DNA from: UBA1351 sp965140555
Lineage (GTDB): Bacteria > Bacillota > Clostridia > Lachnospirales > Vallitaleaceae
Direction: 5' to 3'
DNA length: 64,000 bases
Assembly: GCA_965140555.1 (NCBI GenBank)
Contig: OZ223260.1
Span: 434,001-498,000, forward strand
Position 1 is the stretch's first letter. Each line of letters opens with the position of its first letter. The notes beneath the pieces were generated by a model. That model made no database searches and was not told the origin of the DNA. It saw nothing but the letters and a program-made list of their open reading frames with translations. The position numbers were made by a program, and so were the translations under genes. Below, piece by piece: positions 16,251 to 25,389 of this stretch.

Positions 16251-19175
16251 CTACTCATCTTGTTCCAAATATCGTAATATAACACCTATGAACTTCTCAA
16301 CATCAATCGGCTTAGTCAAATAATCACTGAACCCTAAGTTTAGAGCACGCTCAATATCTGACGGCATCGCATTAGCGCTCACTGCTATAACCGGTATCAA
16401 CTTTGTCGCATCATTCCGCTTTAACTGACGAATGACTTCAAGTCCGCTCATTCCGGGGAGATTAATATCTAAGAGGATAAGATCCGGACGGTGGGCAATT
16501 GCCATATCAAGACACAGTTCTCCATTCGTTGCATTAAACATGGTTACACCATGAACACGGCGAAGGATTTGTTGCACTAACTTTAAATTAGCAGGATTGT
16601 CTTCCACATATAGAATTCTCTGATCGCCAATTTTTTTTGACGCTATCTCAGGACGAATTCTCTCATACTCCGGTTCCTCTATATGTACATAATCTGCTCG
16701 TTCCAAATCAATCCAAAAATGACTGCCCCTCCCTAATGTACTTTCCACATAAATATCACCATTCATAAGTACACTGAGTTGTTTAGCAACAGCCAATCCG
16801 ATACCTGTGCCTTCAATGGTTTGGTCTGCTCGTGGAGAGCGATAAAATGGTTTGAAAACCTCAGCCATTTCATCAAGGGCTATACCATCACCATGATCTA
16901 AAACATGAAATTGCACACGTCCATCAATTTCTTGACAATAAAATTGAATATCCCCCTTTTTTTTGTTGTACTTAATTGCATTAGACAACAAATTAATCAA
17001 AATTTGTTTTAGTCGCGTTAAGTCAGCTTTCACGTATATTTGATTCGAGGAATACTCAGGCATTGCTATCTGGATATCAGCGTGTTTTGCAATGGGGTCA
17101 ACTAAGGTATAAACTTCTTCCATGACATGTGCAATGTCAACCGGTTCTATAGAGACAATAATCTTGCCGGACTCTATTTTAGCCAAGTCCAACACTTCAT
17201 CAATAAGACTTAACAAATGTTTCCCTGCCTTATAGATTTGTTTGACACTTAAGCTCTGATTTTGTGTTAACTGCTCTTCTGTATCCATTTCCAAAATTTG
17301 AGCAAAGCCCAAGATAGCATTTAACGGTGTGCGTAATTCATGACTCATATTCGATAAAAATACGGATTTGGCTTTATTTGCGTTCTCCGCTTCTGTTTTA
17401 GCTTGTCGTAAAGAGGATTCAATTTCTTTACGATCAGTAATATTTCTTGCGGAAATAACAGCTCGCCTTCGTATATCGCTTATCAATGAAATTTTTGCCA
17501 AATACCATTGGGTTTCTCCCGGCAAATTTATTCTAAATTCATAGGCCTGTGATTGTCCCGTTGCTATAACTTTATACACCCGTTCTAAATAATGCTCACG
17601 TGCGTCGTCATCAACATATTGGTTTAATATATCCGTATCAAAATTGTCCCTTGACCATGTTTTTACTATTTCTCCATTGTCATCCACTTCCATAATAATA
17701 TCATCAATAGAATTGACCAACGCATTCAAATAGTCTTGGTTATCGCGAAGCGTGTCTTGTGTCATCAGCACTTTACGATGTGCTTCACCTAATTGATTGC
17801 CCATGTTTACGACATTTTGATATGTTGCATTAATTTCATTGATAGATATATCCTTGGACGGTTGATCATAATTTCCTTGACCAATAGATTCGACAGCATT
17901 ATTAATCTCTTCTAGTGGATACGACAGCTTATCGCTCAGGCGATTTGACTGTTGCAACATAAAATAAACGAACCCTCCTAAAAATAGAACCAATATACCT
18001 AGAAGAATCCATCCGATGGTTTTTAGATGACTTTCCATTTGATTGACGCGTTCATATATTTTATCTGAATCAATAATTACAGCTAGTTTCCAACCTGTAT
18101 TCTCTAAGGTATGCCAAGTAACCAAGCGTTCCCTATCCTTAAATATCGTTTCCAAATATCCGGAATCTTGATTTTCAAGATATAAACTAAGGGTATCAAA
18201 ACTATCAATTTGAAAAATATTGAAATCCTCAGGCTTATAGGTATCCTCTAAAATAGCTTGCTCATAGTGATGATCAGTCAATTCATCCAAACCAAAATCA
18301 TCTTCTCCAGCTTCCGGCAATGCAAGGATTGTACCATCACTACCGATGAGCATAGCATAACCCTCATAGGGGACTTCCATTTCAAGTACTTGACTGACAA
18401 TCGTACTGACTGTAATATCCATCCCAACAACACCTTCTAAAAATTCATCTCTAAAAACCGGTGCAATGGAGGATATCATCCACCCATGTCCGGCGGGATC
18501 CAAGTAAACATCTGTCCATACGCTCTTTCTCTCTGGATTATATTCAGGTGTTGCTTCGTAGTAAAAATTATATACAGGTATCTCCATTCCGGCCACAAAC
18601 TGATCTAGAACATCAAAATAGGGGTATATAACATTAAGAGAATCATAGGTATTTAAATAAATAGAGGCGACCAAAGGATTATTTTGTACGACACTTTTCA
18701 TATAAGACTGGATGGTAAGCAATCGACTAACTTTTTCACGCTCTGCTTCTTCAACAGCTACTACTCCGCTGTAGAATACAGCAGCCCCATCTGAAGGTGC
18801 ATTTTCTGTCGTATAATATACACCGTCATCGCTATAATCTAAACGATAGGATTCATCCACAGTATAGTCACGACTTAATGCCAGCCGAGTGAGGTCACTG
18901 TATATTTGTGTTGCTTGGGACAAATCATCCAGTTGGTGCTCCAGAATATGTGCATCACTTACAGTTAAGTTCGTAATATCCTCCACAACTTGTTGATTCG
19001 AATAATCCAACATCGTGTTTCGCGACCAAGAAAAGACGCTATAATATAGAATTACGATAAAGAACAGCATAATAACTAACGGTATCATTGCCGTTTTTAG
19101 AAAAGTCTTCCAAATCCATTGATGAAGACTTTGATTGGTCTCATTTTTTCCCATAGAAAACATCCTCATTTCCAT
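16251..19175 (-). CDS. Hybrid sensor histidine kinase (extracellular Cache-like, HAMP, PAS, HisKA, HATPase, receiver)
   Basis: Membrane hybrid kinase of 974 residues. Membrane segments at about 27-50 and 383-405 bracket a large extracytoplasmic region of Cache type (about 50-380). HAMP and PAS domains follow. The H box SNMSHELRTPLNAILG places the phospho-His near residue 611; N box NLLSNAIKYN, G1 DHGDGIA and G2 GTGIGLAVAKQL are intact. The C-terminal receiver has the acidic pair (YVEDNPAN), phospho-Asp (LLDINLPG) and Lys (YLTKPID). There is no DNA-binding output domain and no partner regulator or phosphotransfer gene next to it. It lies 36 bases after the lactonase-like gene. Confidence 0.93.
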   Translation of the reverse strand: MEMRMFSMGKNETNQSLHQWIWKTFLKTAMIPLVIMLFFIVILYYSVFSWSRNTMLDYSNQQVVEDITNLTVSDAHILEHQLDDLSQATQIYSDLTRLALSRDYTVDESYRLDYSDDGVYYTTENAPSDGAAVFYSGVVAVEEAEREKVSRLLTIQSYMKSVVQNNPLVASIYLNTYDSLNVIYPYFDVLDQFVAGMEIPVYNFYYEATPEYNPERKSVWTDVYLDPAGHGWMISSIAPVFRDEFLEGVVGMDITVSTIVSQVLEMEVPYEGYAMLIGSDGTILALPEAGEDDFGLDELTDHHYEQAILEDTYKPEDFNIFQIDSFDTLSLYLENQDSGYLETIFKDRERLVTWHTLENTGWKLAVIIDSDKIYERVNQMESHLKTIGWILLGILVLFLGGFVYFMLQQSNRLSDKLSYPLEEINNAVESIGQGNYDQPSKDISINEINATYQNVVNMGNQLGEAHRKVLMTQDTLRDNQDYLNALVNSIDDIIMEVDDNGEIVKTWSRDNFDTDILNQYVDDDAREHYLERVYKVIATGQSQAYEFRINLPGETQWYLAKISLISDIRRRAVISARNITDRKEIESSLRQAKTEAENANKAKSVFLSNMSHELRTPLNAILGFAQILEMDTEEQLTQNQSLSVKQIYKAGKHLLSLIDEVLDLAKIESGKIIVSIEPVDIAHVMEEVYTLVDPIAKHADIQIAMPEYSSNQIYVKADLTRLKQILINLLSNAIKYNKKKGDIQFYCQEIDGRVQFHVLDHGDGIALDEMAEVFKPFYRSPRADQTIEGTGIGLAVAKQLSVLMNGDIYVESTLGRGSHFWIDLERADYVHIEEPEYERIRPEIASKKIGDQRILYVEDNPANLKLVQQILRRVHGVTMFNATNGELCLDMAIAHRPDLILLDINLPGMSGLEVIRQLKRNDATKLIPVIAVSANAMPSDIERALNLGFSDYLTKPIDVEKFIGVILRYLEQDE

Positions 19176-19211
19176 ATCAAAATTGAAGACCCTCTCATTT
19201 TCATTGCCTAG

Positions 19212-20231
19212 CTAAAGCATCATTATAGGTGTAATACAACTAATAGCATTTACTTTCATTGATTGAACCACTTCTAACCCCATTCGCTCTTTTGATGACC
19301 ATTTCATCATAACTAAGTCACCGCTCCTACGATTAGCTACAAAAAAAACAGATTCCTCGTCATACGAAACAACGTACCTTGGCCAATGCCCCATAGAGGG
19401 TACCTCAGATAATAGTTCTAGGCATTCACCTTTTACCTCAAACAATGTAAGGGTATCTGGGCCTCGGTTAGCAACCAATAGACGCGTATTATCTTTGGTC
19501 AAATAAGCTTGACCAACTGCATTATTGTCTGACTTTGATGCATTACATTCAGAAACAACTCCCGTAATCTCGCCATAATTATCCAAGAAGTTTAACACTG
19601 AGACGGAACCCTTAAGTTCATTAGCCACATATATATAACGGTCATCCTTCGATAATATGGCTTGTCGCGGTCCAGTCCCCTTCGGAAATGAGAATTTTGA
19701 AAAAACATGCATCCGACCTTGCAGTAAATCATTCATACGAAATACACGCAAACAGTCCTGCCCCAAATCAACGGCAATAAGCCATTTCCCGGAATGACTA
19801 GATACAGCGCCATGAGCATGGGACCCTGTAGCATCTTTCGGAATATACGAATTAGTAAAGCGTTTGTTTAATTTGTCAAAAAGGTGAATATGGCCACTGC
19901 CATAGCAAGAGATTACCAAGAACGGCAAATCCTCTTCTGTATAAAGATGACATGCACCGCTACCAAGAGCCGTATGACTGGAGTGCAATGCTAATGTGTT
20001 GTCACTCTTATTATAAGTATGACAGGTTAATAAAACACGATCATCCAATTCATGAATGATATACAATAAATCTTTTTCCCATAACATAAATGATGGGTTT
20101 AGCCCATCTCTTATTCCCTCAATCACTACAGCCTGAAAATCCAAAGTATCCAGTGCCATAATATGAATATCCGCTTCATCAGGATAATCACTATAGCTAC
20201 CTGTCAGAAAAATTGCTTTACCTTTCATCAT
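19212..20231 (-). CDS. Lactonase-family (6-phosphogluconolactonase-like) beta-propeller protein
   Basis: A 339-residue protein with repeating propeller blades of the lactonase family: LTGSYSDYP at the N-terminus, GSHAHGAVSSHSGKWLIAVDLGQD in the centre (split here as a blade boundary), GPRQAILSKDDRYIYVANEL, and LLVANRGPDTL. No signal peptide. Members include 6-phosphogluconolactonase, but many are uncharacterised and some bind other sugars. No pentose-phosphate gene is nearby. Position upstream of the hybrid kinase suggests co-transcription; the function stays open. Confidence 0.75.
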   Translation of the reverse strand: MMKGKAIFLTGSYSDYPDEADIHIMALDTLDFQAVVIEGIRDGLNPSFMLWEKDLLYIIHELDDRVLLTCHTYNKSDNTLALHSSHTALGSGACHLYTEEDLPFLVISCYGSGHIHLFDKLNKRFTNSYIPKDATGSHAHGAVSSHSGKWLIAVDLGQDCLRVFRMNDLLQGRMHVFSKFSFPKGTGPRQAILSKDDRYIYVANELKGSVSVLNFLDNYGEITGVVSECNASKSDNNAVGQAYLTKDNTRLLVANRGPDTLTLFEVKGECLELLSEVPSMGHWPRYVVSYDEESVFFVANRRSGDLVMMKWSSKERMGLEVVQSMKVNAISCITPIMML

Positions 20232-20270
20232 CTCACCCTTCCTGAATCACAGGTTCTCAAGCCTGCTTTT

Positions 20271-20279
20271 ATTATATCA
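20271..20279 (-). promoter_or_regulatory. Extended -10 promoter upstream of the lactonase-like gene
   Basis: The minus strand reads TGATATAAT (extended -10) about 40 bases before the start codon, in the 135-base gap after the M20 gene. No good -35 element is visible, as is common for extended -10 promoters. Confidence 0.45.
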
Positions 20280-20366
20280 TAACTTGAACTATTATTAAAA
20301 GCGAATATAGCAGATTTCCAATCTTTCCTGCCACCAAAGAAACTTGCTCCGCAACGTGTGGCGATG

Positions 20367-21587
20367 CTACTTTTCTTGCGTACTTTCTCGTGATGGTTCA
20401 GATAGATAATCAAGCGCCAAGGAGGTAAATATTCGAACACCTTTCACAAGAATTTGTTCATCAAATAAGACTTTAGGATGATGTAAGGGATAACAGTAGC
20501 CATCCCTTCGATTTCCTGCACTTAACAACAAAATACTTCCCTCGCAACGCTCTGTTATGTATGCAAAATCTTCTGAAAATAAAATCTTTCCTTCAGGAAA
20601 CACTTCCTCAATAGGAATAACACCTTGATTATCCATATAGGTACTTGCCATATGATATACATGTTCTACCGCTATCTCACTATTAATGATGGCCGGACAT
20701 CCTTCTGTAATTCGCACGCGAGCTTTACCGTTAAAAACATCCGCCGTTTTTTCTGCAATGCTGCAAATACGTTCGTGCACTAAGGTGCGCACGGACTTCT
20801 CATAGGTACGGATGGTTCCCTTCATGACACAGCGATCAGGGATAATATTTCCCACAGTCCCGGCATGTATGGATCCGGTAGAAACAATCGCGGTCTGCGT
20901 CGGATGTACTTCTCTGGCATTAATATGTGTTAAGGCTAGTTGAATATGGGTTGCAATGGTTATCGGGTCCACTGTCGTATGGGGCATGGCTCCATGTCCG
21001 CCTTTCCCTTCAATCTCAATGTCAAACCAATCAGCAGCTAGCGTACTGGCACCACTTTTCGGCAAAATAAGGGTACCCGCCGGTAATTCTAAATCAGGAA
21101 ACAGATGAATCATATAGGCCATATCAATAGGAGGCTCTGTTAAAATCCCATGATCAATCATATCCAACGCACCGATAATAATTTCCTCGGCAGGTTGAAA
21201 CATAAAGACAATATGCCCTGTAATAGATCCTTGATATTTTTTGAGTATTTTGGCTGCGCCGAGTAACATAGCCGTATGAAAATCATGACCACATGCATGC
21301 ATGTGGCCATTTTGAGATTGAAACGGTAATCCTGTTTCCTCTTCTATGGGAAGAGCGTCCATATCTCCACGTAATAATAATGTTTTACCCTTTTTTGCTC
21401 CATCCAAGTCCGCGCGAACTCCCATTTTACCGACGCGTACCGGTTCGTAACCATAGGTTTTAAGTGTTGATTCAACATAATTCACCGTATTTTCCAAGGA
21501 CATTCCAATTTCAGGATGTTCATGTAAATAACGTCGGTGGGCAATAAGTTCCGGTTCTATTTCGTGTATATGTTCTAACAGTGTCAT
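20367..21587 (-). CDS. M20 family metallopeptidase/amidohydrolase
   Basis: Cytoplasmic M20D-type amidohydrolase (IAA-amino acid hydrolase / N-acyl-amino-acid amidohydrolase group). Metal-site motifs are present: RGDMDALPIEEETG, HACGHDFHTAML, then PAEE and the downstream GKGGHGAMPH of the dimerisation domain. I use the ATG preceded by AGGTGG (406 residues); 16 further codons upstream lack a ribosome site. It follows hisIE by about 80 bases without an obvious terminator, so it could be read through from the his operon. The natural substrate cannot be told from sequence. Confidence 0.9.
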   Translation of the reverse strand: MTLLEHIHEIEPELIAHRRYLHEHPEIGMSLENTVNYVESTLKTYGYEPVRVGKMGVRADLDGAKKGKTLLLRGDMDALPIEEETGLPFQSQNGHMHACGHDFHTAMLLGAAKILKKYQGSITGHIVFMFQPAEEIIIGALDMIDHGILTEPPIDMAYMIHLFPDLELPAGTLILPKSGASTLAADWFDIEIEGKGGHGAMPHTTVDPITIATHIQLALTHINAREVHPTQTAIVSTGSIHAGTVGNIIPDRCVMKGTIRTYEKSVRTLVHERICSIAEKTADVFNGKARVRITEGCPAIINSEIAVEHVYHMASTYMDNQGVIPIEEVFPEGKILFSEDFAYITERCEGSILLLSAGNRRDGYCYPLHHPKVLFDEQILVKGVRIFTSLALDYLSEPSRESTQEK

Positions 21588-21667
21588 GGGACCACCTATC
21601 TTTCCAATTCTATCTATACTAATGTATCCTATCATTAGAATAACATAATTGGAGTGAAAATCAAAGA

Positions 21668-22297
21668 CTAACGTCTCTTTCCAAGCTCAGCAAAAATATC
21701 TTCCCAATTCGCTCCTTTTTCAACAAGCAATACTGTCAAATGATACATCAGATCACTCATTTCATAGATAATTTCTTCAATTCCCTCATTCTTAGCCCCA
21801 ATTATAACTTCCGCCGTTTCCTCTCCGACTTTTTTCAAGATTTTATCAATCCCTTTATCGAAGAGATAGTTCGTATAAGATCCTTCTTGAGGATTTACCT
21901 TTCTATCCATAACCACTTTATATACCTCTTGTAAAATATGATCGGTTACAGCCTGTTTTTCCTCTGTTAAGTCATCCCCTGTAAGAATGGAACGATAAAA
22001 GCAACTAAATGCTCCTGTATGACACGCTGCTCCGACTTGATCCACCTTAACAACCAACGTATCATTATCGCAATCTACCAAAATAGAGCGTACCTTTTGA
22101 AAATGTCCGCTTGTTTCGCCTTTAAGCCATAATTGCTGACGGGATCGACTATAGTAATGTACCTTTTTTGTCTCGATCGTTTTGTTATATGCCTCTTCGT
22201 TCATGTACGCAACCATCAATACCTCATTGGTTAGATAGTCTTGAGTCACCACCGGTATTAACCCTTGTTCATTCTTTTTGAATGCTGCAAACTCCAT
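21668..22297 (-). CDS. hisI: Bifunctional phosphoribosyl-AMP cyclohydrolase / phosphoribosyl-ATP pyrophosphatase
   Basis: Catalyses steps 2 and 3 of histidine synthesis. The HisI domain (residues 1 to about 110) has the Asp/Cys metal sites DCDNDTLVVKVDQVG and ACHTGAFSCFYR; the HisE domain (about 115-209) has VGEETAEVIIGAKNE. The fused 209-residue form is usual. Last gene of the his operon, 36 bases after hisF. Also called hisIE. Confidence 0.96.
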   Translation of the reverse strand: MEFAAFKKNEQGLIPVVTQDYLTNEVLMVAYMNEEAYNKTIETKKVHYYSRSRQQLWLKGETSGHFQKVRSILVDCDNDTLVVKVDQVGAACHTGAFSCFYRSILTGDDLTEEKQAVTDHILQEVYKVVMDRKVNPQEGSYTNYLFDKGIDKILKKVGEETAEVIIGAKNEGIEEIIYEMSDLMYHLTVLLVEKGANWEDIFAELGKRR

Positions 22298-22333
22298 CGT
22301 ATACCTCCTTATTTAATCCTATTTATTGTCCTT

Positions 22334-23098
22334 TTATTGTAATCGTACCGGAACCTCTTTCTCGTTCAAATAATTCTTCAAGTCAGAAATAGCTATTTCA
22401 TTGTAATGAAATAATGATGCGGCTAGCGCTGCATCCGCCTTCCCTTCTGTAAGAACATCATAAAAATCATCCATTGTTCCGGCCCCACCACTTGCAATAA
22501 CCGGTATGGAAAGGGATTCACTAATCTTACGTGTTAACGCCATATCGTATCCTGATTTTGTACCATCTTTATCCATACTTGTTAAAAGAATCTCTCCAGC
22601 ACCTAATCGTTGGGCTTCTTTTGCCCATTCAACAGCATCAATTGTCTTATTATGTCGTCCACCGTGGGAATAGACATCCCAACTTTTCCGCTCACTATTA
22701 TACTTGGCATCAATAGCAACAACAACACATTGCGAACCAAATCGTCTTGCCCCTTGGGTAATCAAATCCGGATTGGCAATGGCCGCAGAATTGATCGATA
22801 CTTTATCGGCTCCTGCTCGCAAGCAGGCTGTGAAATCATCAATCGTGCGAATACCACCACCGACTGTAAGGGGAATAAAAATTTGAGATGCTGTTTTTCG
22901 CACAATATCAATAATCGTTCCTCTATTTTCATGAGAGGCTGTAATATCCAGAAATACGAGCTCATCTGCCATACTTTTATTATAAGCCTTGGCTACTTCT
23001 ACCGGATCGCCGGCATCTACTAAATTCACGAATTGAACGCCTTTCACAACACGTCCTTTATTAACATCCAAACATGGAATGATACGTTTTGATAGCAT
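22334..23098 (-). CDS. hisF: Imidazole glycerol phosphate synthase, cyclase subunit
   Basis: TIM-barrel cyclase that joins PRFAR with ammonia from HisH to give IGP and AICAR. The 254 residues begin with MLSKRIIPCLDVNKGRVVKG and include the phosphate loops VGGGIRT and ASGGAGTMDDF. Two catalytic Asp residues (in CLDVN and TSMDKDGTK) are present. It overlaps the hisH stop by one base (TAATG). HisA, the similar barrel that normally lies between hisH and hisF, is absent here; the CLDV and KDGTKSG motifs identify this one as HisF. Confidence 0.96.
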   Translation of the reverse strand: MLSKRIIPCLDVNKGRVVKGVQFVNLVDAGDPVEVAKAYNKSMADELVFLDITASHENRGTIIDIVRKTASQIFIPLTVGGGIRTIDDFTACLRAGADKVSINSAAIANPDLITQGARRFGSQCVVVAIDAKYNSERKSWDVYSHGGRHNKTIDAVEWAKEAQRLGAGEILLTSMDKDGTKSGYDMALTRKISESLSIPVIASGGAGTMDDFYDVLTEGKADAALAASLFHYNEIAISDLKNYLNEKEVPVRLQ

Positions 23099-23715
23099 TA
23101 GTCCACCATCCTTTCCTGGACATATCGAATATAATTTCCAAGAATTTGAAGTCCTACATCCCCACTTTTTTCGGGATGAAATTGAAGTCCGTATACTGTT
23201 TTAGAAAAGGCAGCCACTTGAATCTCCTTGCCGTAAACGGTTGTCGCCGAAACATATTTAGGATCCGTCTCCAAATAATAAGAATGCACGAAATAAACAT
23301 GCGCATTGTCTTCGAGGCCGGTAAACAATGGGTCCCTTTGCTTAATAGATAAGCTGTTCCAACCCATGTGAGGTACTTTTAGCGGCACCTCAAGTTTTAC
23401 AATCTTCCCCGGAATAAGCCCAAGTCCTTCATGTTCTCCAAATTCCGAAGAAGAATCAAAAAGAAGCTGCATACCAAGACAAATTCCAAGAAGGGGTTTG
23501 TTTAAATTCACATAGTCCTGTAACATACGATCTATCCCCTTATCTCGAAGCCTTTGAATAGCATCCTCAAAAGCGCCTACACCGGGTAGAATAAGACCGT
23601 CAGCCTTTTGTAAGACCTCAGTATCCGAGCTGATAAAGGACTCGGCTCCGAGATAATCAAGGGCATTTTTAACACTATGTAAATTCCCCATTCCATAATC
23701 AATGATACCAATCAT
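23098..23715 (-). CDS. hisH: Imidazole glycerol phosphate synthase, glutaminase subunit
   Basis: Class I glutamine amidotransferase that supplies ammonia to HisF. The nucleophile motif GICLGMQLLF (Cys near residue 80) and the His-Glu pair in FHPEKSG are intact. The 205 residues are standard, and the start MIGIIDYGMGNLHSV is typical. It sits 11 bases after hisB and is coupled to hisF. Confidence 0.96.
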   Translation of the reverse strand: MIGIIDYGMGNLHSVKNALDYLGAESFISSDTEVLQKADGLILPGVGAFEDAIQRLRDKGIDRMLQDYVNLNKPLLGICLGMQLLFDSSSEFGEHEGLGLIPGKIVKLEVPLKVPHMGWNSLSIKQRDPLFTGLEDNAHVYFVHSYYLETDPKYVSATTVYGKEIQVAAFSKTVYGLQFHPEKSGDVGLQILGNYIRYVQERMVD

Positions 23716-23726
23716 CCCATACCTCC

Positions 23727-24323
23727 TTAATCAAACATACCTTTGGTTGAATGCACACCTTGAATACGTTTGTCTATCGTTTTAGCTTCATCCAACGCTT
23801 TTCCGAATGCTTTGAACATGGCTTCTGCAATATGATGATTATTCTTACCATACTGGTAGACAATATGACAATTCATTTTCATTCGAGCCGTCAACGTTTT
23901 GAAAAATTCTTCAACCAATTCTGAAGCCATCTTTCCTAAAAATTCATTTGTGAATACAGCATTATATGCAAAAATCGGACGCCCGGAAAGATCAATCGCA
24001 CAGGTCACTAATGTTTCATCCATCGGAACTGTTGCTGAACCGTAGCGCTTGATTTGTAACTTTTGTCCCAAGGCTTGGTCGATGGCATCACCTAGAACAA
24101 TAGCAACATCTTCAACAGTGTGATGCGCGTCAATATATAAATCGCCCACTGCTTTAACATCCAAATCAATAAAAGAATATTTGGCCAAGTGCGTCAACAT
24201 ATGATCAAAAAAACCGATGCCTGTATCGATGGAACTATGTCCACTACCATCTAAATTCACTTTGACGGAGATGTCCGTCTCTTTTGAAACACGATGCAAA
24301 TCACACTGTCTTAAGTCACTCAT
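23727..24323 (-). CDS. hisB: Imidazoleglycerol-phosphate dehydratase
   Basis: Monofunctional IGP dehydratase (198 residues) without the histidinol-phosphatase domain of enterobacterial HisB. The manganese-site motifs GFFDHML, DAHHTVEDV and NNHHIAEAMFKAFG are present, as is DLSGRP. It lies 4 bases after hisC. A separate histidinol-phosphate phosphatase is required and is not seen in the window. Confidence 0.96.
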   Translation of the reverse strand: MSDLRQCDLHRVSKETDISVKVNLDGSGHSSIDTGIGFFDHMLTHLAKYSFIDLDVKAVGDLYIDAHHTVEDVAIVLGDAIDQALGQKLQIKRYGSATVPMDETLVTCAIDLSGRPIFAYNAVFTNEFLGKMASELVEEFFKTLTARMKMNCHIVYQYGKNNHHIAEAMFKAFGKALDEAKTIDKRIQGVHSTKGMFD

Positions 24324-24327
24324 GCCC

Positions 24328-25389
24328 TCACCCTTTCTCCTGTAATAGTCGAATCAATCGATTGTTTTCATCCGGACTGCCAATAGTTAAGCGAATACAG
24401 TCTTTTAATCGTCCTTTTGGTGGATAATCTCGTATAAGAATGTGTTCTTGTTCTAATAGGTTTAATATGGCTCTATGACGACACCGTATTAATAGGAAAT
24501 TTGCTGCCGAGGGGTATACCTTTTCAACCCATTCGAAGTCATTTAACACATTGGCTACACGCTCCCGTTCCTTTATAAGTACAGCAACTTGTTCTGTATA
24601 ATAGTCAATCTCCTTAAGAACAGCTATTGCTGCCTTTTGGCTATAGGAGGAAAGATTATAAGGCGATTTAACCCTGTTGATGTCTTCAATAATGTCCTCT
24701 TGACCGATAGCATAACCACATCGCAAGCCTGCCAATCCAAAGGATTTACTAAAGGTTCTTAATACAATAAGTTGTGGGTAACGCATAATAGCGTCAATTA
24801 CTGTTTCTTCTAAAAACTCAGCATAAGCCTCATCCACAATAACCGGAAAATCCGCATGATCTAGAATACGATAGATATCCTCGTTAGGTAATACACTACC
24901 TGTGGGGTTGTTCGGTGTACACAAAAACAATACATCAATTGGCTCTTCCTCAATTCTTGCCAACAACCCATCAATATCATAACTAAAATCATCTCGTAAT
25001 TCAAAAGTCTTTGGTACGGCATGATTAATGACTGCTGTTAATCCATACATAGAAAAGGATGGATTGGGATAAAGCACCGTTCCCCCCGGGTTAACAAAAG
25101 CCTTCATGATAAAATCAATTATTTGATCCGAACCGACACCACAGGTTACCTCTTCCGGACGAATATCAAAACGATTAGCAATTGCTTTTCTTAGTTCCAT
25201 CATATCGCTATCGGGATATCGCGTCAACGCATCTTTTTCATCGGCAAAGACCTTCAGCGCTGCTTGCACTTTTGGTGGATGAGGAAAAGGGTTCTCATTC
25301 GCATCTAATTTAATTTCATAGGGTTTTGCAGGTGCATGATAGGGTTCATACGTCTGCAAATCAGAACGTAGATATTTACTCATAATCAA
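24328..25389 (-). CDS. hisC: Histidinol-phosphate aminotransferase
   Basis: PLP-dependent aminotransferase for step 7 of histidine synthesis. The Schiff-base Lys lies in RTFSKSFGLAGLRCGY; substrate and cofactor motifs LDANENPFP, GVGSDQIID, NNPTGS and DEAYAEF are present. The 353 residues are typical. Its start overlaps the end of hisD by 14 bases. Confidence 0.96.
   Translation of the reverse strand: MIMSKYLRSDLQTYEPYHAPAKPYEIKLDANENPFPHPPKVQAALKVFADEKDALTRYPDSDMMELRKAIANRFDIRPEEVTCGVGSDQIIDFIMKAFVNPGGTVLYPNPSFSMYGLTAVINHAVPKTFELRDDFSYDIDGLLARIEEEPIDVLFLCTPNNPTGSVLPNEDIYRILDHADFPVIVDEAYAEFLEETVIDAIMRYPQLIVLRTFSKSFGLAGLRCGYAIGQEDIIEDINRVKSPYNLSSYSQKAAIAVLKEIDYYTEQVAVLIKERERVANVLNDFEWVEKVYPSAANFLLIRCRHRAILNLLEQEHILIRDYPPKGRLKDCIRLTIGSPDENNRLIRLLQEKG

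Noticed and set aside
20228..20440. 70-codon minus-strand frame between the lactonase and M20 genes
   Set aside because: Overlaps the M20 3' end in another frame and covers the lactonase promoter; no ribosome site or family match.
22334..23098. hisA
   Set aside because: The barrel protein here carries the HisF motifs (CLDVN at the start, KDGTKSG), and it is coupled to hisH; there is no second barrel gene.
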